The notes beneath the pieces are model-generated. The model did not search any database. It saw only the letters and a list, made by a program, of their open reading frames with translations, and was not told where the DNA came from. Positions 39,186 to 51,168 of a stretch of DNA of 64,000 bases are shown piece after piece. The stretch's first letter is position 1. Every line of letters starts with the position of its first letter. This DNA is from Pengzhenrongella frigida (lineage in GTDB: Bacteria > Actinomycetota > Actinomycetes > Actinomycetales > Cellulomonadaceae). Made by a program: the position numbers and the translations under genes. The DNA lies in contig NZ_SDWW01000004.1 of NCBI RefSeq assembly GCF_004168625.1, forward strand, positions 1-64,000, read 5' to 3'.

Positions 39186-40316
39186 GTGAGCGACTACTAC
39201 CAGATCCTCGGGGTCGAACGGGACGCAAGCCCCGAGCAGATCAAGAAGGCCTACCGCAGGCTCGCTCGTGAGTTCCACCCGGACGTGAACTCGGGTGACG
39301 GCTCGGAGGACCGCTTCAAGGAGGTCTCGCGCGCCTACGAGGTGCTGTCGAACCCGGACAAGCGGCGGCAGTACGACATGGGCTCCGATCCGTCCGCGCC
39401 CGGCGGCGGGATGGGTGGCGGCGGGGGCTTCGGCTTCCAGGACATCTTCGAGACCTTCTTCGGTGCGGCCCAGGGCGCCAGCGCGCAGCGGGGTCCGACC
39501 CCGCGCGCCCGGCGCGGCCAGGACGCGCTCGTGCGGCTCGACCTCGACCTCGCCGAGACGGTGTTCGGCGTGCGGCGCGAGATCCAGGTCGACACCGCCG
39601 TCGTGTGCACCACCTGCTCCGGCTCGTGCTGCCGACCGGGCTCCTCGCCCCGCACCTGCGACGTGTGCGGCGGGCGCGGCGTCGTGCAGCGCGTGGCGCG
39701 CTCGTTCCTCGGTCAGGTCATGACGTCCTCGCCGTGCGCGGCGTGCCACGGGTTCGGCACGATGATCCCCGAGCCCTGCCCCGAGTGCTCGGGCGAGGGT
39801 CGGGTGCGCTCGCGGCGCACGCTCACGATCGACGTGCCCGCCGGTGTGGACACCGGGACCCGGATCAAGCTCACCGGTCAGGGCGAGGTCGGCCCGGCCG
39901 GCGGACCCCCCGGCGACGTGTACTTCGAGGTCCGCGAGCGCCCGGACGAGAAGTTCGTGCGCCGCGGTGACGACCTGCACTGCACGCTCGAGGTGCCGAT
40001 GACGGCCGCCGCGCTCGGCACGGTGCTCGACCTCGACACGTTCGACGGCACCCAGGAGGTCGACCTGCGTCCGGGTACCCAGCCTGCGCACGTCGTCACG
40101 CTCAAGGGCCTCGGCGTCGGACACCTGCACATCGGCGGCCGTGGTGACCTGCACGTGCACATCGACGTCCAGGTCCCCGCCGCGACCGACCCCGAGCAGG
40201 AGCAGCTGCTGCGCCAGCTCGCGGCGCTGCGCGGCGAGGAGCGCCCCGAGGCCCGCCTGTCGGCGGCGCACGGCAAGGTGTTCTCCAAGCTGCGCGACAA
40301 GCTCTCGGGCCGGTGA
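39186..40316 (+). CDS. dnaJ: Chaperone DnaJ (type I, DnaJ2)
   Basis: 376-aa Hsp40 co-chaperone of DnaK. J domain (1-65) with HPD in REFHPDVNS, Gly-rich linker (about 69-105), four-cysteine-pair zinc region (about 138-205) and the C-terminal substrate domain with [20 protein letters not shown]. Zinc motifs 2-4 are canonical ([24 protein letters not shown]); in the first, the last Gly of CxxCxGxG is replaced by Cys (CTTCSGSC). GTG start. It is co-transcribed with hrcA; rsmE follows 25 bp on. Confidence 0.95.
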   Translation: MSDYYQILGVERDASPEQIKKAYRRLAREFHPDVNSGDGSEDRFKEVSRAYEVLSNPDKRRQYDMGSDPSAPGGGMGGGGGFGFQDIFETFFGAAQGASAQRGPTPRARRGQDALVRLDLDLAETVFGVRREIQVDTAVVCTTCSGSCCRPGSSPRTCDVCGGRGVVQRVARSFLGQVMTSSPCAACHGFGTMIPEPCPECSGEGRVRSRRTLTIDVPAGVDTGTRIKLTGQGEVGPAGGPPGDVYFEVRERPDEKFVRRGDDLHCTLEVPMTAAALGTVLDLDTFDGTQEVDLRPGTQPAHVVTLKGLGVGHLHIGGRGDLHVHIDVQVPAATDPEQEQLLRQLAALRGEERPEARLSAAHGKVFSKLRDKLSGR

Positions 40317-40341
40317 CCCCGGCACCCTGCGGGGTTGCGCG

Positions 40342-41151
40342 ATGAGCGCGCCGGTCTTCCTCGCGGAGCCCGGTTCACTCACCGGCTATGCCCCCGGGTC
40401 GGTCTACGTGCTGGCCGGCGCCGAGGGGCGCCACGCCGCCGTCGTCCAACGACGCCACGCGGGTGAGCGGGTCGACGTGGTCGACGGCGCGGGGGTGCGG
40501 CTCGTCGGCACGGTCGAGGCCGCGAGCCCCGAGGGCCTGCGCGTGCTCGTCGCGGACCGGGTCGACGAGCCCCGGCCCGAGGTCGCGCTCGTGCTCGTCC
40601 AGGCGCTCGCCAAGGGTGACCGCGACGAGCAGGCGATCGAGGCCGCGACCGAGATCGGGGTCGACGGCGTACTCCCCTGGCAGGCGGAGCGCTCCATCGT
40701 CGTGTGGCGGGCGGACCGCGCCGCGAAGGGTCTCGCGCGCTGGCAGGGCATCGTGCGGGCGGGCGCGAAGCAGTCCCGGCGGGCGCACGTGCCCGCCGTC
40801 GAACCGGTCGTCGACCATCGCGGGCTGGCCGCTCGGGTCCGCGCCGTGGTCGGTGCCGGCGGGGTCGCGCTCGTGCTGCACGAGGAGGCGAGCGTGCCGC
40901 TGGCCCAGGTCTCGCTGCCGTCGCCGGTGGCCCGACCGATGGCCGGGCTCTCGGCCGGCGACCCGAGCATCGCGCCGCGCGAGGTGCTCGTCGTCGTCGG
41001 CCCCGAGGGCGGGATCAGCGACCGCGAGCTGGCGACCCTGACCGGGGCCGGGGCGCAGGTCGTCCGGCTCGGCCCGCACGTGCTGCGCACCTCGACCGCG
41101 GGACCCGTCGCGCTGGCACTGCTCGCGGAACGGCTCGGGCGCTGGACCTGA
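40342..41151 (+). CDS. rsmE: 16S rRNA m3U1498 methyltransferase RsmE
   Basis: 269-aa SPOUT methyltransferase modifying U1498 in the decoding region. An N-terminal PUA-like domain (GRHAAVVQRRHAGERVDVVDGAG) is followed by the knotted C-terminal domain with VVVGPEGGISDRELATL and VRLGPHVLRTSTAGPVALALL, the SAM-binding knot. Standard neighbour of dnaJ. Its end overlaps a hairpin that can serve as terminator. Confidence 0.95.
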   Translation: MSAPVFLAEPGSLTGYAPGSVYVLAGAEGRHAAVVQRRHAGERVDVVDGAGVRLVGTVEAASPEGLRVLVADRVDEPRPEVALVLVQALAKGDRDEQAIEAATEIGVDGVLPWQAERSIVVWRADRAAKGLARWQGIVRAGAKQSRRAHVPAVEPVVDHRGLAARVRAVVGAGGVALVLHEEASVPLAQVSLPSPVARPMAGLSAGDPSIAPREVLVVVGPEGGISDRELATLTGAGAQVVRLGPHVLRTSTAGPVALALLAERLGRWT

Positions 41152-41172
41152 GCTCAGCCAGGTCCAACGCCC
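41137..41172. terminator. Terminator between rsmE and the lipoprotein gene
   Basis: Stem GGGCG + TGGACCTG (41137-41150) pairs with CAGGTCCA + CGCCC (41159-41172) with one internal mismatch and an 8-nt loop. It spans the rsmE stop codon and can work for both convergent genes. Confidence 0.65.
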
Positions 41173-41190
41173 GTCAGGACACCGCGCCCG

Positions 41191-41751
41191 TCAGGACACC
41201 GTGAACGTCGTCGTGGCCAACCCGCGTGGCGCGTCGTCGACGCCGTCGCCCTCGCCGTCGGACATGTCCGGCTCCCAGATCTCGAGCGTGTAGCTGCCGG
41301 GAGCCAGCTCGACGGTGAACGCGAACGGGCCGATGGTGCCGTTGGCCCCGCCGGTGGTGAAGTTCTCCGTGACGACGTCGTCGGTGCCGGCCGCCAGGAC
41401 CCGCCAGGTCAGGGTCCCCTCGAACGCGGTGCCCGCCCCGGTGACCTCGACCTGCGGTCCGGCGACCGTCGAGCCGTCCGCGGGGGTCGCGATGGTGGTC
41501 GTCCCGGTCTCGTCCGTCGCCGGTGTCTCGGCGGGCTCGGCCTCGGGTGACGTGGTCGGAGTCGAGCTCGGCGTGGCCGACGGCGACTCCGTGGCCTCGG
41601 TCGATGCGCTCGGGGTGGTGTCCGCGTCCGCGCAGCCGCCCAGCGTGAGCGCCGCGGCGACGGCGAGCGTGGCGACCGCGATCACCCGTCCTGGACCAGC
41701 GCTCCGCACGGGGCGCAGGGATGCGCGGAGCGGGTTCGTCGAACGCGTCAT
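41191..41751 (-). CDS. Gmad2-like domain lipoprotein
   Basis: 186 aa. A lipoprotein signal with lipobox LGGC (Cys near residue 34) is followed by a Thr/Ser/Pro/Glu linker (about 38-75) and an immunoglobulin-like Gmad2 domain (ATPADGSTVAGPQVEVTGAGTAFEGTLTWRVL... FAFTVELAPGSYTLEIWEPD). Gmad2 domains occur in secreted bacterial proteins and probably bind surface polymers; function unknown. Start ATG 41751 lacks its own ribosome site but overlaps the stop of a six-codon ORF that has one. A 17-bp tandem duplication (41168-41184, 41185-41201) spans the stop codon. Confidence 0.83.
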   Translation of the reverse strand: MTRSTNPLRASLRPVRSAGPGRVIAVATLAVAAALTLGGCADADTTPSASTEATESPSATPSSTPTTSPEAEPAETPATDETGTTTIATPADGSTVAGPQVEVTGAGTAFEGTLTWRVLAAGTDDVVTENFTTGGANGTIGPFAFTVELAPGSYTLEIWEPDMSDGEGDGVDDAPRGLATTTFTVS

Positions 41752-41771
41752 GAGGCAGGGCTCGTCATGGT
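41751..41771 (-). CDS. Six-codon upstream ORF (MTSPAS)
   Basis: A GGAGGT ribosome site is followed by ATG and five codons (MTSPAS), with a TGA that overlaps the ATG of the lipoprotein (ATGA). Translation of the mini-ORF probably delivers ribosomes to the lipoprotein start. Positions were read on the minus strand and may be off by a base or two. Confidence 0.45.
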
Positions 41772-41854
41772 GACCTCCGTGGGGGAATGGCGTCCAGTCA
41801 ACCCGGGTCGGCCAGCCCAGGGCAACGAGCCACGCCGGGGATAGCCTGACTTGC

Positions 41855-42202
41855 ATGTCAACCGTCGCTCAGTGCCTGTTCTGTCGGATCGTCGCGGGCG
41901 AGATCCCGGCCGACGTCGTCGCCGAGAACGCCGATGCGGTCGCGTTCCGGGACATCAACCCGCAGGCCCCCCTGCACGTGCTGGTCGTGCCGCGCGAGCA
42001 CCACGCCGACGTCGCCCAGCTCGCGGCGGCCGACCCCCGGCTGCTCGCCGCGGTCGTCGAGCTCGCGGACCAGGTCGCCGGGACCGAGGCCGACGGCCAG
42101 TTCCGGCTCATCTTCAACACCGGCCCGGAGTCGGGGCAGTCCGTCTTCCACGCCCACGGCCATGTGCTGGGCGGTGTCCGCCTCGGCTGGACACCCGCCT
42201 GA
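41855..42202 (+). CDS. HIT-family nucleotide hydrolase
   Basis: 115-aa HINT-type protein with the FCRIVAGEIPADVVAE start, NPQAPLHVLVVPREH and the active-site triad VFHAHGHVLGG (HxHxH). It hydrolyses purine nucleotide phosphoramidates such as AMP-lysine. TAGCCT (41842-41847) ends 7 nt before ATG 41855, so the transcript is probably leaderless. phoH follows 115 bp on. Confidence 0.94.
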   Translation: MSTVAQCLFCRIVAGEIPADVVAENADAVAFRDINPQAPLHVLVVPREHHADVAQLAAADPRLLAAVVELADQVAGTEADGQFRLIFNTGPESGQSVFHAHGHVLGGVRLGWTPA

Positions 42203-42317
42203 CCCGGTCGGGAACGCCCGACGGAGGCATCCCGGGAGGTCCTCGGTAGGATGAGGCGGAGCGGCGCGCACCAGCGGCGCCCGGAACGAGGAGAACTCAG
42301 GCCGCACCGGCCGTCCC

Positions 42318-43430
42318 ATGGCAGAGACCACACCCGCACGGCGCACCCCCGGTGGTTCGCCCGCGCGCGTCGAGCACCGGATCACCATCCCGTCCACCGT
42401 TGCGATGGTCTCCCTGCTGGGGCTCGGCGACGAGGTCCTGCGGGCCATCGAGGACGGTTTCACCGCCGTCGACGTGCACGTCCGGGGAGACGAGATCACC
42501 CTGGCGGGTCCCGCCGGCGAGGTCGCGCTGCTCGCCCGCCTAATCGAGGAGCTGACCGAGGTCGCCGCGGCCGGCACGCCGCTCACGGCCGACGTCGTCA
42601 GCCGCTCGGTCGCGATGCTGACCGCGCCGGCCGGCACCCGGCCCGCCGACGTGCTGACCCTGAACATCCTCTCCAACCGCGGACGCACCATCCGGCCGAA
42701 GACCACCGGCCAGAAGGAGTACGTGGACGCGATCGACCGGCACACGGTCACCTTCGGGATCGGGCCGGCCGGGACCGGCAAGACCTACCTCGCGATGGCG
42801 AAGGCGGTGCAGGCCCTCCAGTCGCACCAGGTGAACCGGATCGTGCTGACCCGCCCGGCGGTGGAGGCCGGCGAGAAGCTCGGGTTCCTGCCCGGTGGCG
42901 TGAGCGAGAAGATCGACCCCTACCTGCGACCGCTGTACGACGCGCTGCACGACATGGTCGACCCGGACTCGATCCCGCGGCTGATGGAGGCCGGCACGGT
43001 CGAGGTCGCGCCCCTGGCCTACATGCGCGGGCGCACCCTCAACGACGCGTTCATCATCCTCGACGAGGCGCAGAACACCTCGGCGGAGCAGATGAAGATG
43101 TTCCTCACCCGCCTCGGCTTCGGCTCGAAGGTCGTCGTCACCGGCGATGTGACGCAGGTCGACCTGCCGCACGGGACGGCCTCCGGCCTGCGGGTCGTCG
43201 AGGAGATCCTCGAGGACGTCGACGACGTCGCGTTCTGCCGCCTGACCTCGACCGACGTCGTCCGCCACCGCCTGGTGAGCGACATCATCGACGCCTACGC
43301 CCGCTGGGACGTGGCGCCCGACGGCCCCGCCCGGTCCGGCGACCACCGGAGCCACGGGCGGGACGGGCGAACCGCCCGCCGACCCGAGCCCCGCACCGAT
43401 ACCCGACCTGAGACGAGAGAAGCCCGATGA
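42318..43430 (+). CDS. phoH: PhoH-family ATPase
   Basis: 370 aa. PhoH ATPase with Walker [20 protein letters not shown] near residue 150 and Walker [28 protein letters not shown]; the N-terminal KH-like part covers about 18-100. PhoH partners YbeY in RNA processing, and the two genes overlap by ATGA. The C-terminus is a charged tail ([18 protein letters not shown]). First gene of the phoH-ybeY-CNNM-era operon. Confidence 0.95.
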   Translation: MAETTPARRTPGGSPARVEHRITIPSTVAMVSLLGLGDEVLRAIEDGFTAVDVHVRGDEITLAGPAGEVALLARLIEELTEVAAAGTPLTADVVSRSVAMLTAPAGTRPADVLTLNILSNRGRTIRPKTTGQKEYVDAIDRHTVTFGIGPAGTGKTYLAMAKAVQALQSHQVNRIVLTRPAVEAGEKLGFLPGGVSEKIDPYLRPLYDALHDMVDPDSIPRLMEAGTVEVAPLAYMRGRTLNDAFIILDEAQNTSAEQMKMFLTRLGFGSKVVVTGDVTQVDLPHGTASGLRVVEEILEDVDDVAFCRLTSTDVVRHRLVSDIIDAYARWDVAPDGPARSGDHRSHGRDGRTARRPEPRTDTRPETREAR

Positions 43431-43879
43431 GCGTCGAGGTCAACAACGAGTCCGGCTACGAGACCGACGAGGCCGAGTTCGCCGCGCTCGGGCGCTACGT
43501 GCTCGACCAGATGCGGGTGCACCCCCAGACCGACCTGTCGATCCTGCTGGTCGGCACCGAGGTGATGACCGAGCTGCACGTGCAGTGGATGGACGAGCCC
43601 GGACCTACCGACGTGCTCTCGTTCCCGATGGACGAGCTCCGGCCCGGGCTCGACGGCGAGATCACCCCCGCCGGTCTGCTCGGCGACGTCGTGCTGTGCC
43701 CCGAGGTCGCGGCCCGGCAGGCCCGCGAGGCCGGTCACTCGACGATGGAAGAGCTGCTGCTGCTCACCACGCACGGCATCCTGCACCTGCTCGGCTACGA
43801 CCACGAGGAGCCCGAGGAGGAGAAGGAGATGTTCGCGCTGCAGCGCCAGCTGTTGCTCACGTTCCTCGCTGGCCGATGA
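43427..43879 (+). CDS. ybeY: Endoribonuclease YbeY
   Basis: 150-aa UPF0054 metalloprotein for 16S rRNA 3' maturation and 70S quality control. The zinc motif is [11 protein letters not shown] near residue 115; [15 protein letters not shown] is the other family block. ATG overlaps the phoH stop, and its own stop overlaps the next ATG. Confidence 0.97.
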   Translation: MSVEVNNESGYETDEAEFAALGRYVLDQMRVHPQTDLSILLVGTEVMTELHVQWMDEPGPTDVLSFPMDELRPGLDGEITPAGLLGDVVLCPEVAARQAREAGHSTMEELLLLTTHGILHLLGYDHEEPEEEKEMFALQRQLLLTFLAGR

Positions 43880-45207
43880 ACGCTGCCCCGATCGGGCTCC
43901 TGGTCGCGCTCGCTGCTGCGGGGATCGTCCTGGCCGCGCTGCTCTCCGCGGGCGAGGCCGCGGTGCTGCGGGTCACCCGCTCGGCCGTGAGCGATCTCGT
44001 CGTCGAGGGCCGGCCGCACGCCGACCGGATCCGTCGACTCGTCGCCGCGCCGGCCCGCACGGCGGCCACGGCCGCCTTCGTCCGGCTCGTGGCGGAGATG
44101 ACTGCCACCACCTGCATCACGCTCGGGCTCGCGTCCGGGTCGCTCGACTGGTGGCAGGTGCTGCTGCTCTCGGTGCTCGTCTCGGGGCTGGTCGCGCTCG
44201 TGATCGTGCGGATCAGCCCGCGCATGCTGGGTCGCAACCATCCGCTGCAGGTGCTCGTCGCGCTCTCGGGCCTGCTCGCCGTCGTCGTCCGGCTGCCCAT
44301 CGGCAAGCTCGCCCCGGTGGCGCGCCGCACCGGCGAGGTCGACGAGGACGAGCTGCGCGACATGGTCGACCGGGTGAGCGAGTCCGAGGGGATCGAGGAC
44401 GACGAGCGGGAGATGTTCCGCTCGGTCTTCGAGCTCGGCGACACGCTCACGCGCGAGGTCATGGTGCCGCGCACCGAGATGATCACGACGTCGGCGACCT
44501 CGCCGCTGCGCAAGGTCCTCGCGCTGCTCGTGCGCTCCGGCTACTCCCGCATGCCGGTGATCGGCGACTCCGTGGACGACCTGCTCGGCGTCGTCTACCT
44601 CAAGGACGTCGTGCGGCGGCTGCAGGACGCGCCCGGCCAGGCGAACGACCCGGTCGGCACGGCCCTGCGACCGGCGGTGTTCGTGCCGGAGACCAAGCCC
44701 GTGGACGACCTGCTCCGCGAGATGCAGTCCAGCGCGTCCCACATCGCGATCGTCGTCGACGAGTACGGCGGCATCGCGGGTCTCGTGACCATCGAGGACG
44801 CGCTCGAGGAGATCGTCGGTGAGCTCACCGACGAGCACGACCACTCCGGTCCGGAGGTCGAGGACCTGGGGGACGGGCGCTTCCGGGTGCCCGCGCGGCT
44901 GCCGGTCGACGAGCTCGGCGAGCTGTTCGACCTCGACCTGGACGACGACGACGTGGACACCGCCGGCGGGCTGCTCGCCAAGGCGATCGGCAAGGTCCCG
45001 TTGCCGGGCTCCGTCGGTGACATCCACGGTCTGCACCTCGTCGGTGATCGCGTGGAGGGCCGCCGCAAACAGCTCGCCACGCTCATCGTCGCGCTGACCT
45101 CGCCGGTCACCGCCTCAGGATTCGGCGGGTCGTCCGCCTCGTCCGCCTCCGTACCTTCCACTTCCTCCTCCCACGATCGCCCTGACCTGCCTGGAGCCTC
45201 GAGATGA
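43876..45207 (+). CDS. CNNM/CBS-domain membrane protein (CorC/hemolysin C family)
   Basis: 443 aa. The N-terminal CNNM transmembrane domain (four hydrophobic segments, about 1-140) is followed by a CBS pair (about 195-320, [35 protein letters not shown] ... [29 protein letters not shown]) and a CorC_HlyC C-terminal domain. The family includes Mg2+/Co2+ efflux proteins. The Ser-rich tail is strain-specific. ATGA-coupled on both sides with ybeY and era. Confidence 0.93.
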   Translation: MNAAPIGLLVALAAAGIVLAALLSAGEAAVLRVTRSAVSDLVVEGRPHADRIRRLVAAPARTAATAAFVRLVAEMTATTCITLGLASGSLDWWQVLLLSVLVSGLVALVIVRISPRMLGRNHPLQVLVALSGLLAVVVRLPIGKLAPVARRTGEVDEDELRDMVDRVSESEGIEDDEREMFRSVFELGDTLTREVMVPRTEMITTSATSPLRKVLALLVRSGYSRMPVIGDSVDDLLGVVYLKDVVRRLQDAPGQANDPVGTALRPAVFVPETKPVDDLLREMQSSASHIAIVVDEYGGIAGLVTIEDALEEIVGELTDEHDHSGPEVEDLGDGRFRVPARLPVDELGELFDLDLDDDDVDTAGGLLAKAIGKVPLPGSVGDIHGLHLVGDRVEGRRKQLATLIVALTSPVTASGFGGSSASSASVPSTSSSHDRPDLPGASR

Positions 45208-46094
45208 CTGACTTCCGATCCGGATTCGCCTGCATGGTCGGGCGGCCCAACGCGGGCAAGTCCACCCTGACCAACGCCCTCGTCGGGCAGAAGGTGGCGA
45301 TCACGTCGGAGCGGCCGCAGACGACGCGGCACACGATCCGCGGCATCGTGCACCGGCCCGACGCGCAGCTCGTGCTCGTCGACACCCCCGGGCTGCACCG
45401 CCCGCGCACTCTCCTCGGGGAGCGGCTGAACGCGCTCGTGCGCGACACCCTGACCGAGGTCGACGTCGTGGTCTTCTGCCTCCCGGCCGACCAGAAGGTC
45501 GGCCCCGGCGACCGCTACATCGCCGCGCAGCTGGCCCAGGTCAGCTCGCCGGTGATCGCGGTCGCGACCAAGGCGGACCTCATCGGCCGGGGCCGGCTCG
45601 CGGAGCACCTCCTGGCGATCTCCCAGCTCGGCGAGTTCGCCGACATCGTGCCGGTCTCGGCGGTCGACGGGTACCAGGTCGAGGTGCTCACCGACGTGAT
45701 CGTCGGGCACCTGCCCCCCGGGCCGGCGCTGTACCCGGACGGGGAGCTGACCGACGAGCCCGAGGTCGTGATGGTCGCCGAGCTCGTCCGCGAGGCGGCG
45801 CTCGAGGGCGTGCGCGACGAGCTGCCGCACTCGCTCGCCGTCGTCGTCGACGAGATCGTGGCCCGCGAGGGCCCCACCCCCATGCTCGACGTGCGGGTGA
45901 ACCTCTACGTGGAGCGCGACAGCCAGAAGGCGATCATCATCGGCAAGGGCGGTGCGCGCCTGCGCGACGTCGGCAGCGAGGCCCGTCGCGGCATCGAGGC
46001 GCTGCTGGGCACGCGGGTGTTCCTCGATCTGCACGTGAAGGTCGCGAAGGACTGGCAGCGCGACCCGAAGCAGCTCGGACGCATGGGCTTCTAG
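45204..46094 (+). CDS. era: GTPase Era
   Basis: 296 aa. The GTPase domain has GRPNAGKST (G1), DTPGLH (G3) and TKAD (G4); the C-terminal KH domain has [26 protein letters not shown]. It binds the 16S rRNA 3' end during 30S assembly. Last gene of the phoH operon; the ATG overlaps the CNNM stop. Confidence 0.97.
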   Translation: MTDFRSGFACMVGRPNAGKSTLTNALVGQKVAITSERPQTTRHTIRGIVHRPDAQLVLVDTPGLHRPRTLLGERLNALVRDTLTEVDVVVFCLPADQKVGPGDRYIAAQLAQVSSPVIAVATKADLIGRGRLAEHLLAISQLGEFADIVPVSAVDGYQVEVLTDVIVGHLPPGPALYPDGELTDEPEVVMVAELVREAALEGVRDELPHSLAVVVDEIVAREGPTPMLDVRVNLYVERDSQKAIIIGKGGARLRDVGSEARRGIEALLGTRVFLDLHVKVAKDWQRDPKQLGRMGF

Positions 46095-46117
46095 GGGTCG
46101 CCCCCTAGGATGCGCGG

Positions 46118-47611
46118 GTGCTCTTCCGAACGATTGCCACCAGCGCCATCGGCGTCATCGCGCTCGCCGTTGCCGGGGCGACCATGGGGCCGCAGTGGGA
46201 CCCGGTCGCCCTGACCGACCCCCTGATGATGGAGAGCTCCTCGACCGTCATCGGGGGACCGGTGGACGCGACGCCGGTCGGCACGTACGAGGTCACCACG
46301 CGGGTCGTGCCGGTCCAGCTCGACGGGACCGTGATCGAGGCGCAGATCAGCACGCCGGTGGGTGCGCCCGCCGGTCTGCCCGGGATCGTGTTCGTGCACG
46401 GCGCCGGTACCGGGGCGTACGTGCAGGCGTTCAAGACCCAGGCGCACGCGCTGGCCAGCGCGGGCGTCGTGACGATGGTCCCGAACAAGCGCCTCGACAC
46501 CTACTCCAACCGGCACCGTGACTACGTCCAGATGGCCCGCGACTACGAGCGTTCGGTCGAGGTGCTCCGTGCGGTCGAGGAGGTCGACCCGGACCTCGTC
46601 GGGGTGTACGGGGAGAGCGAGGGGGCCTGGATCGTCCCGGTGATGGCGGCCGACCACCCGGTGCTCGCGTTCGCCGCCCTGATCTCCGCCCCGGTCGTCC
46701 CGCCGCGCGAGCAGGCGGCCTTCGCCGCCGACTCCTACCTGCGCAACACGGGCGTGCCGCAGGGGGTGTTCCGCGCCATCCCACGCGCCGTCGGGATGGC
46801 GTTCCCGGGCGGTGGCTTCGAGTACGCGGACTTCGAGGTCACGCCGTACCAGCAGCGCATGGCGCAGCCCACCTTCGTGGCCTACGGCACGGGCGACGCG
46901 TCGATGCCGACCGTGCAGGGCGCCCAGCAGATCATCACGGACCTGGCGGTGGCGGGCAACGACCAGGTCACCGTCCGGTACTACGCCGACGCCAACCACG
47001 GCATCCGGGTGGACGGTGAGATCTCCGCGGACTTCGTCCGGGACCTCTCCCGGTGGATCGACGGCCTGCCGGCGACGGCGACGGCCGCACCCCAGGTCGC
47101 CGGTGACCAGCCGCACCAGACCTTCCGGGCCGAACCCGTGCCCACGCCGCGGTGGTTCGGGGACGGCAACACCGTGCTGAACACCGTGCTGGGGGCGTGC
47201 GGCGCGATCGTCGTCGGCGCGGGGGTGTGGCTGTGCGCGCGCCTGCTGCGCCGCCGCGGCACGGGGTTCGCCGTCGGTCTGGGCCGACCGCTGTTCTGCC
47301 TCGGGCTCGGGTCCGTGCTCACCGTGGCCGGGCTGGTCTGGTACCTGTTCGCGATCACCAAGCTCGCGCTCGACTACGACCAGAACCCCTGGGTCGTCCA
47401 GGGCGGGTGGATCGGGGTGCGGCTGCTCGGGATCGCCACCGTGGTCGCCGGCGCCGTGCTGGTCAACCGCCTCGACGACGTGCGGGGCGATCCGGACCGT
47501 CAAGCGGTCCAGGGAGTTCCCGCCGTGGCCTCCCTCGCTCTGGTCAGTCTCGGATCGGTCGTGCTCCTCGTGATGCTCGCGTACTGGGGCGTGTTCCAGC
47601 TCGGGATCTGA
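46118..47611 (+). CDS. Alpha/beta hydrolase with C-terminal membrane domain
   Basis: 497 aa. An N-terminal signal-anchor (about 5-25) is followed by an alpha/beta-hydrolase domain (about 60-310) with [11 protein letters not shown] (oxyanion region), GESEGAW (nucleophile Ser near 168) and ANHGI (catalytic His). Four TM helices (about 350-497) follow. The hydrolase domain is likely outside the cell. It resembles the S33/dienelactone-hydrolase-like group; the substrate is unknown. TAGGAT (46106-46111) ends 6 nt before GTG 46118, suggesting a leaderless transcript. Confidence 0.85.
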   Translation: MLFRTIATSAIGVIALAVAGATMGPQWDPVALTDPLMMESSSTVIGGPVDATPVGTYEVTTRVVPVQLDGTVIEAQISTPVGAPAGLPGIVFVHGAGTGAYVQAFKTQAHALASAGVVTMVPNKRLDTYSNRHRDYVQMARDYERSVEVLRAVEEVDPDLVGVYGESEGAWIVPVMAADHPVLAFAALISAPVVPPREQAAFAADSYLRNTGVPQGVFRAIPRAVGMAFPGGGFEYADFEVTPYQQRMAQPTFVAYGTGDASMPTVQGAQQIITDLAVAGNDQVTVRYYADANHGIRVDGEISADFVRDLSRWIDGLPATATAAPQVAGDQPHQTFRAEPVPTPRWFGDGNTVLNTVLGACGAIVVGAGVWLCARLLRRRGTGFAVGLGRPLFCLGLGSVLTVAGLVWYLFAITKLALDYDQNPWVVQGGWIGVRLLGIATVVAGAVLVNRLDDVRGDPDRQAVQGVPAVASLALVSLGSVVLLVMLAYWGVFQLGI

Positions 47612-47670
47612 CCCGGCGAGGGTCCGTCCGGGAGAGGTAGCAGCGGGCGACCGCGCGTACCGTCGAAGAC

Positions 47671-49188
47671 ATGGCGCGGGGCCAGCTCCAGCAGGTCCAC
47701 CTGATCGAGGTCACCGAAACCGACCGGGACGACCGCGCGCGCACCCGTCCCGACAGCGCCGCCGGTGCCGATCGGTCGGACCTGCGGAGCCGGCTGATCC
47801 GCGCCGCGCGACGCTGGTGGGTCGTCGCCGTCGCGTCGGCCACCGTGCTCGCGCTCGGCCTGCTCGTGTCCGGGCTCCTGGCCCGCCAGCGCGCCGACCG
47901 GCTCGCTGCCCTGCCGGGAGTGCTCGCGCCGCTGGACCGGTCGCTGCCCGAACGGTGGCGGCTGCCGGCCTGGGGGTGGGGCGAGCTGGCCGCCGTCGGC
48001 GACGACGACCTCCTCGTGTTCGGTCGCGACGCCCGGGGCGCCGTCCGGGCGACGTTGGTCGACAGCGCCACCGGCGAGCAGTCCTGGTCGGCGTCGTTCC
48101 CCGAGGTGACGGCGAGCGGCAGCCTCCGCTGCATCTCGCTGCCCGACGACGACGCGCGCGTCGTGTGTCACGTCGTGACGGGCGCGTGGGTCGCCGCCCC
48201 CGGGGCGGGGGACTCCGGTGCCGGGGACGTCGGGGACGAGGTGGCCGAGCCGGCGCGGCTGGTCGTCCTGGCCACGGCGACGGGACGGCGGACGGCGACG
48301 CACTCGCTGCGCAGCGACAACTCCGCGATCGCCGCTGCCGGATCGGACGTGGTCGTCACCGAGGTGCTCCCGGACGGGCGGGCGTCCGTGGCGCTCCGGG
48401 ACCCGGTCTCGGGCCGGGCCCGGTGGTCCTTCCGCAGCCCGGCGGTCTTGCGGACGCCGTCGGCGGGACCCGCGTGGCTGTACCCGGTCGTGCAGCACGG
48501 GGTGGTCATCGCGAACGGCCCGGTGACCTGGGCGTTCGCGCTCGACGGCACCGTGCTGGGCGAGTGGCACCTCGAGGGGGGCGACTGGGCCGTGCGTGGC
48601 GGGTGGGGGCTGGACGTCACGGTGCTGGCCGACGGGCGGTTCGCCGTGGGGGAGGCCGGTGGGGTCGGCCTGAGCGACGAGGACTACGGCACGGTCTCCG
48701 CGACGGACGCGCGCGACGGGTTCGCGATCCCCGGGCCGATCCTGGAACCTTTGGTCGACGACGGCTCGGCGGGCGATGTGCTGCTGACGGCACCGGCGGA
48801 CCGCGGCGGGATCGTCGCCCTCGACGCCGCCACCGGTGAGGTGCTGTGGGCGGCCGGCGCGGCGTCGTGGGGGAGTGCGCTCGTGCTCGACCGGCGGGTG
48901 ATCGTGGTCGCCGGGCGGGGGCTGGAGGCGTTCGACGCGCGCAGCGGGCTGATGCTCTGGACCGTGGACATCCCGATGGGCAACCACGCCAAGCTGGTGC
49001 TCACCGACGGGCGGACGGTGCTGGTGCCGCGGTTCGACCCGGACCGGGGCGCGGTCCTCACCGCGGTCGATCCCGCGGACGGCCGCGAGCAGTGGACCGC
49101 AGCGCTGCCTGCCCGGGTGAGCCGTCTCGACGTCGTGCAGGGGCGACTGATCGTCACCACGGGACGAGACCTCGCGGCTGTGGGCTGA
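47671..49188 (+). CDS. Membrane-anchored PQQ-like beta-propeller protein
   Basis: 505 aa. A cytoplasmic Arg/Asp-rich N-terminus (about 1-48) is followed by one TM (WWVVAVASATVLALGLLVSGLL, about 49-70) and an outer domain of PQQ-enzyme-type repeats (DSATGEQSWSASFPE, LDAATGEVLWAAG, FDARSGLMLWTVD, VDPADGREQWTAALP). The repeats suggest a BamB-like or binding propeller without enzyme residues; function unknown. TACCGT (47658-47663) ends 7 nt before the ATG, suggesting a leaderless transcript. Confidence 0.82.
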   Translation: MARGQLQQVHLIEVTETDRDDRARTRPDSAAGADRSDLRSRLIRAARRWWVVAVASATVLALGLLVSGLLARQRADRLAALPGVLAPLDRSLPERWRLPAWGWGELAAVGDDDLLVFGRDARGAVRATLVDSATGEQSWSASFPEVTASGSLRCISLPDDDARVVCHVVTGAWVAAPGAGDSGAGDVGDEVAEPARLVVLATATGRRTATHSLRSDNSAIAAAGSDVVVTEVLPDGRASVALRDPVSGRARWSFRSPAVLRTPSAGPAWLYPVVQHGVVIANGPVTWAFALDGTVLGEWHLEGGDWAVRGGWGLDVTVLADGRFAVGEAGGVGLSDEDYGTVSATDARDGFAIPGPILEPLVDDGSAGDVLLTAPADRGGIVALDAATGEVLWAAGAASWGSALVLDRRVIVVAGRGLEAFDARSGLMLWTVDIPMGNHAKLVLTDGRTVLVPRFDPDRGAVLTAVDPADGREQWTAALPARVSRLDVVQGRLIVTTGRDLAAVG

Positions 49189-49192
49189 CGTG

Positions 49193-49198
49193 TAGGCT
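49193..49198 (+). promoter_or_regulatory. -10 of the leuL-leuA transcript
   Basis: TAGGCT ends 6 nt before the GTG of the leader peptide at 49205, so the leader ORF begins at the very 5' end of the mRNA. Confidence 0.6.
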
Positions 49199-49204
49199 TG
49201 ACAG

Positions 49205-49240
49205 GTGGATTCATCCAGGCAGCGACTCCTTCTTCGTCGC

Positions 49241-49255
<15 letters not shown>
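49205..49255 (+). CDS. leuL: Leucine leader peptide
   Basis: 16-residue leader VDSSRQRLLLRRRDEV with three successive Leu codons (CTC CTT CTT), two of them the rarer CTT, then TGA. It stands 67 bp before leuA. Ribosome stalling at the Leu codons when charged tRNA-Leu is scarce would change folding of the mRNA just downstream. Such leuA leaders with Leu runs are known in Streptomyces and Corynebacterium relatives. Confidence 0.8.
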
Positions 49256-51079
<1,824 letters not shown>

Positions 51080-51088
51080 CCGTGGTTC

Positions 51089-51125
51089 CGGGCCTCGATG
51101 TCCACCAGGTGGGCATCGAGGCCCG
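51089..51125 (+). terminator. Terminator of leuA
   Basis: Perfect 12-bp stem (51089-51100 with 51114-51125) continuing into an inner CCAC/GTGG stem, 10 bp after the leuA stop. Confidence 0.85.
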
Positions 51126-51168
51126 AACTCCTCACCCCAAGGCCTCGGTGGTCGATGGGCCCGGCGTG

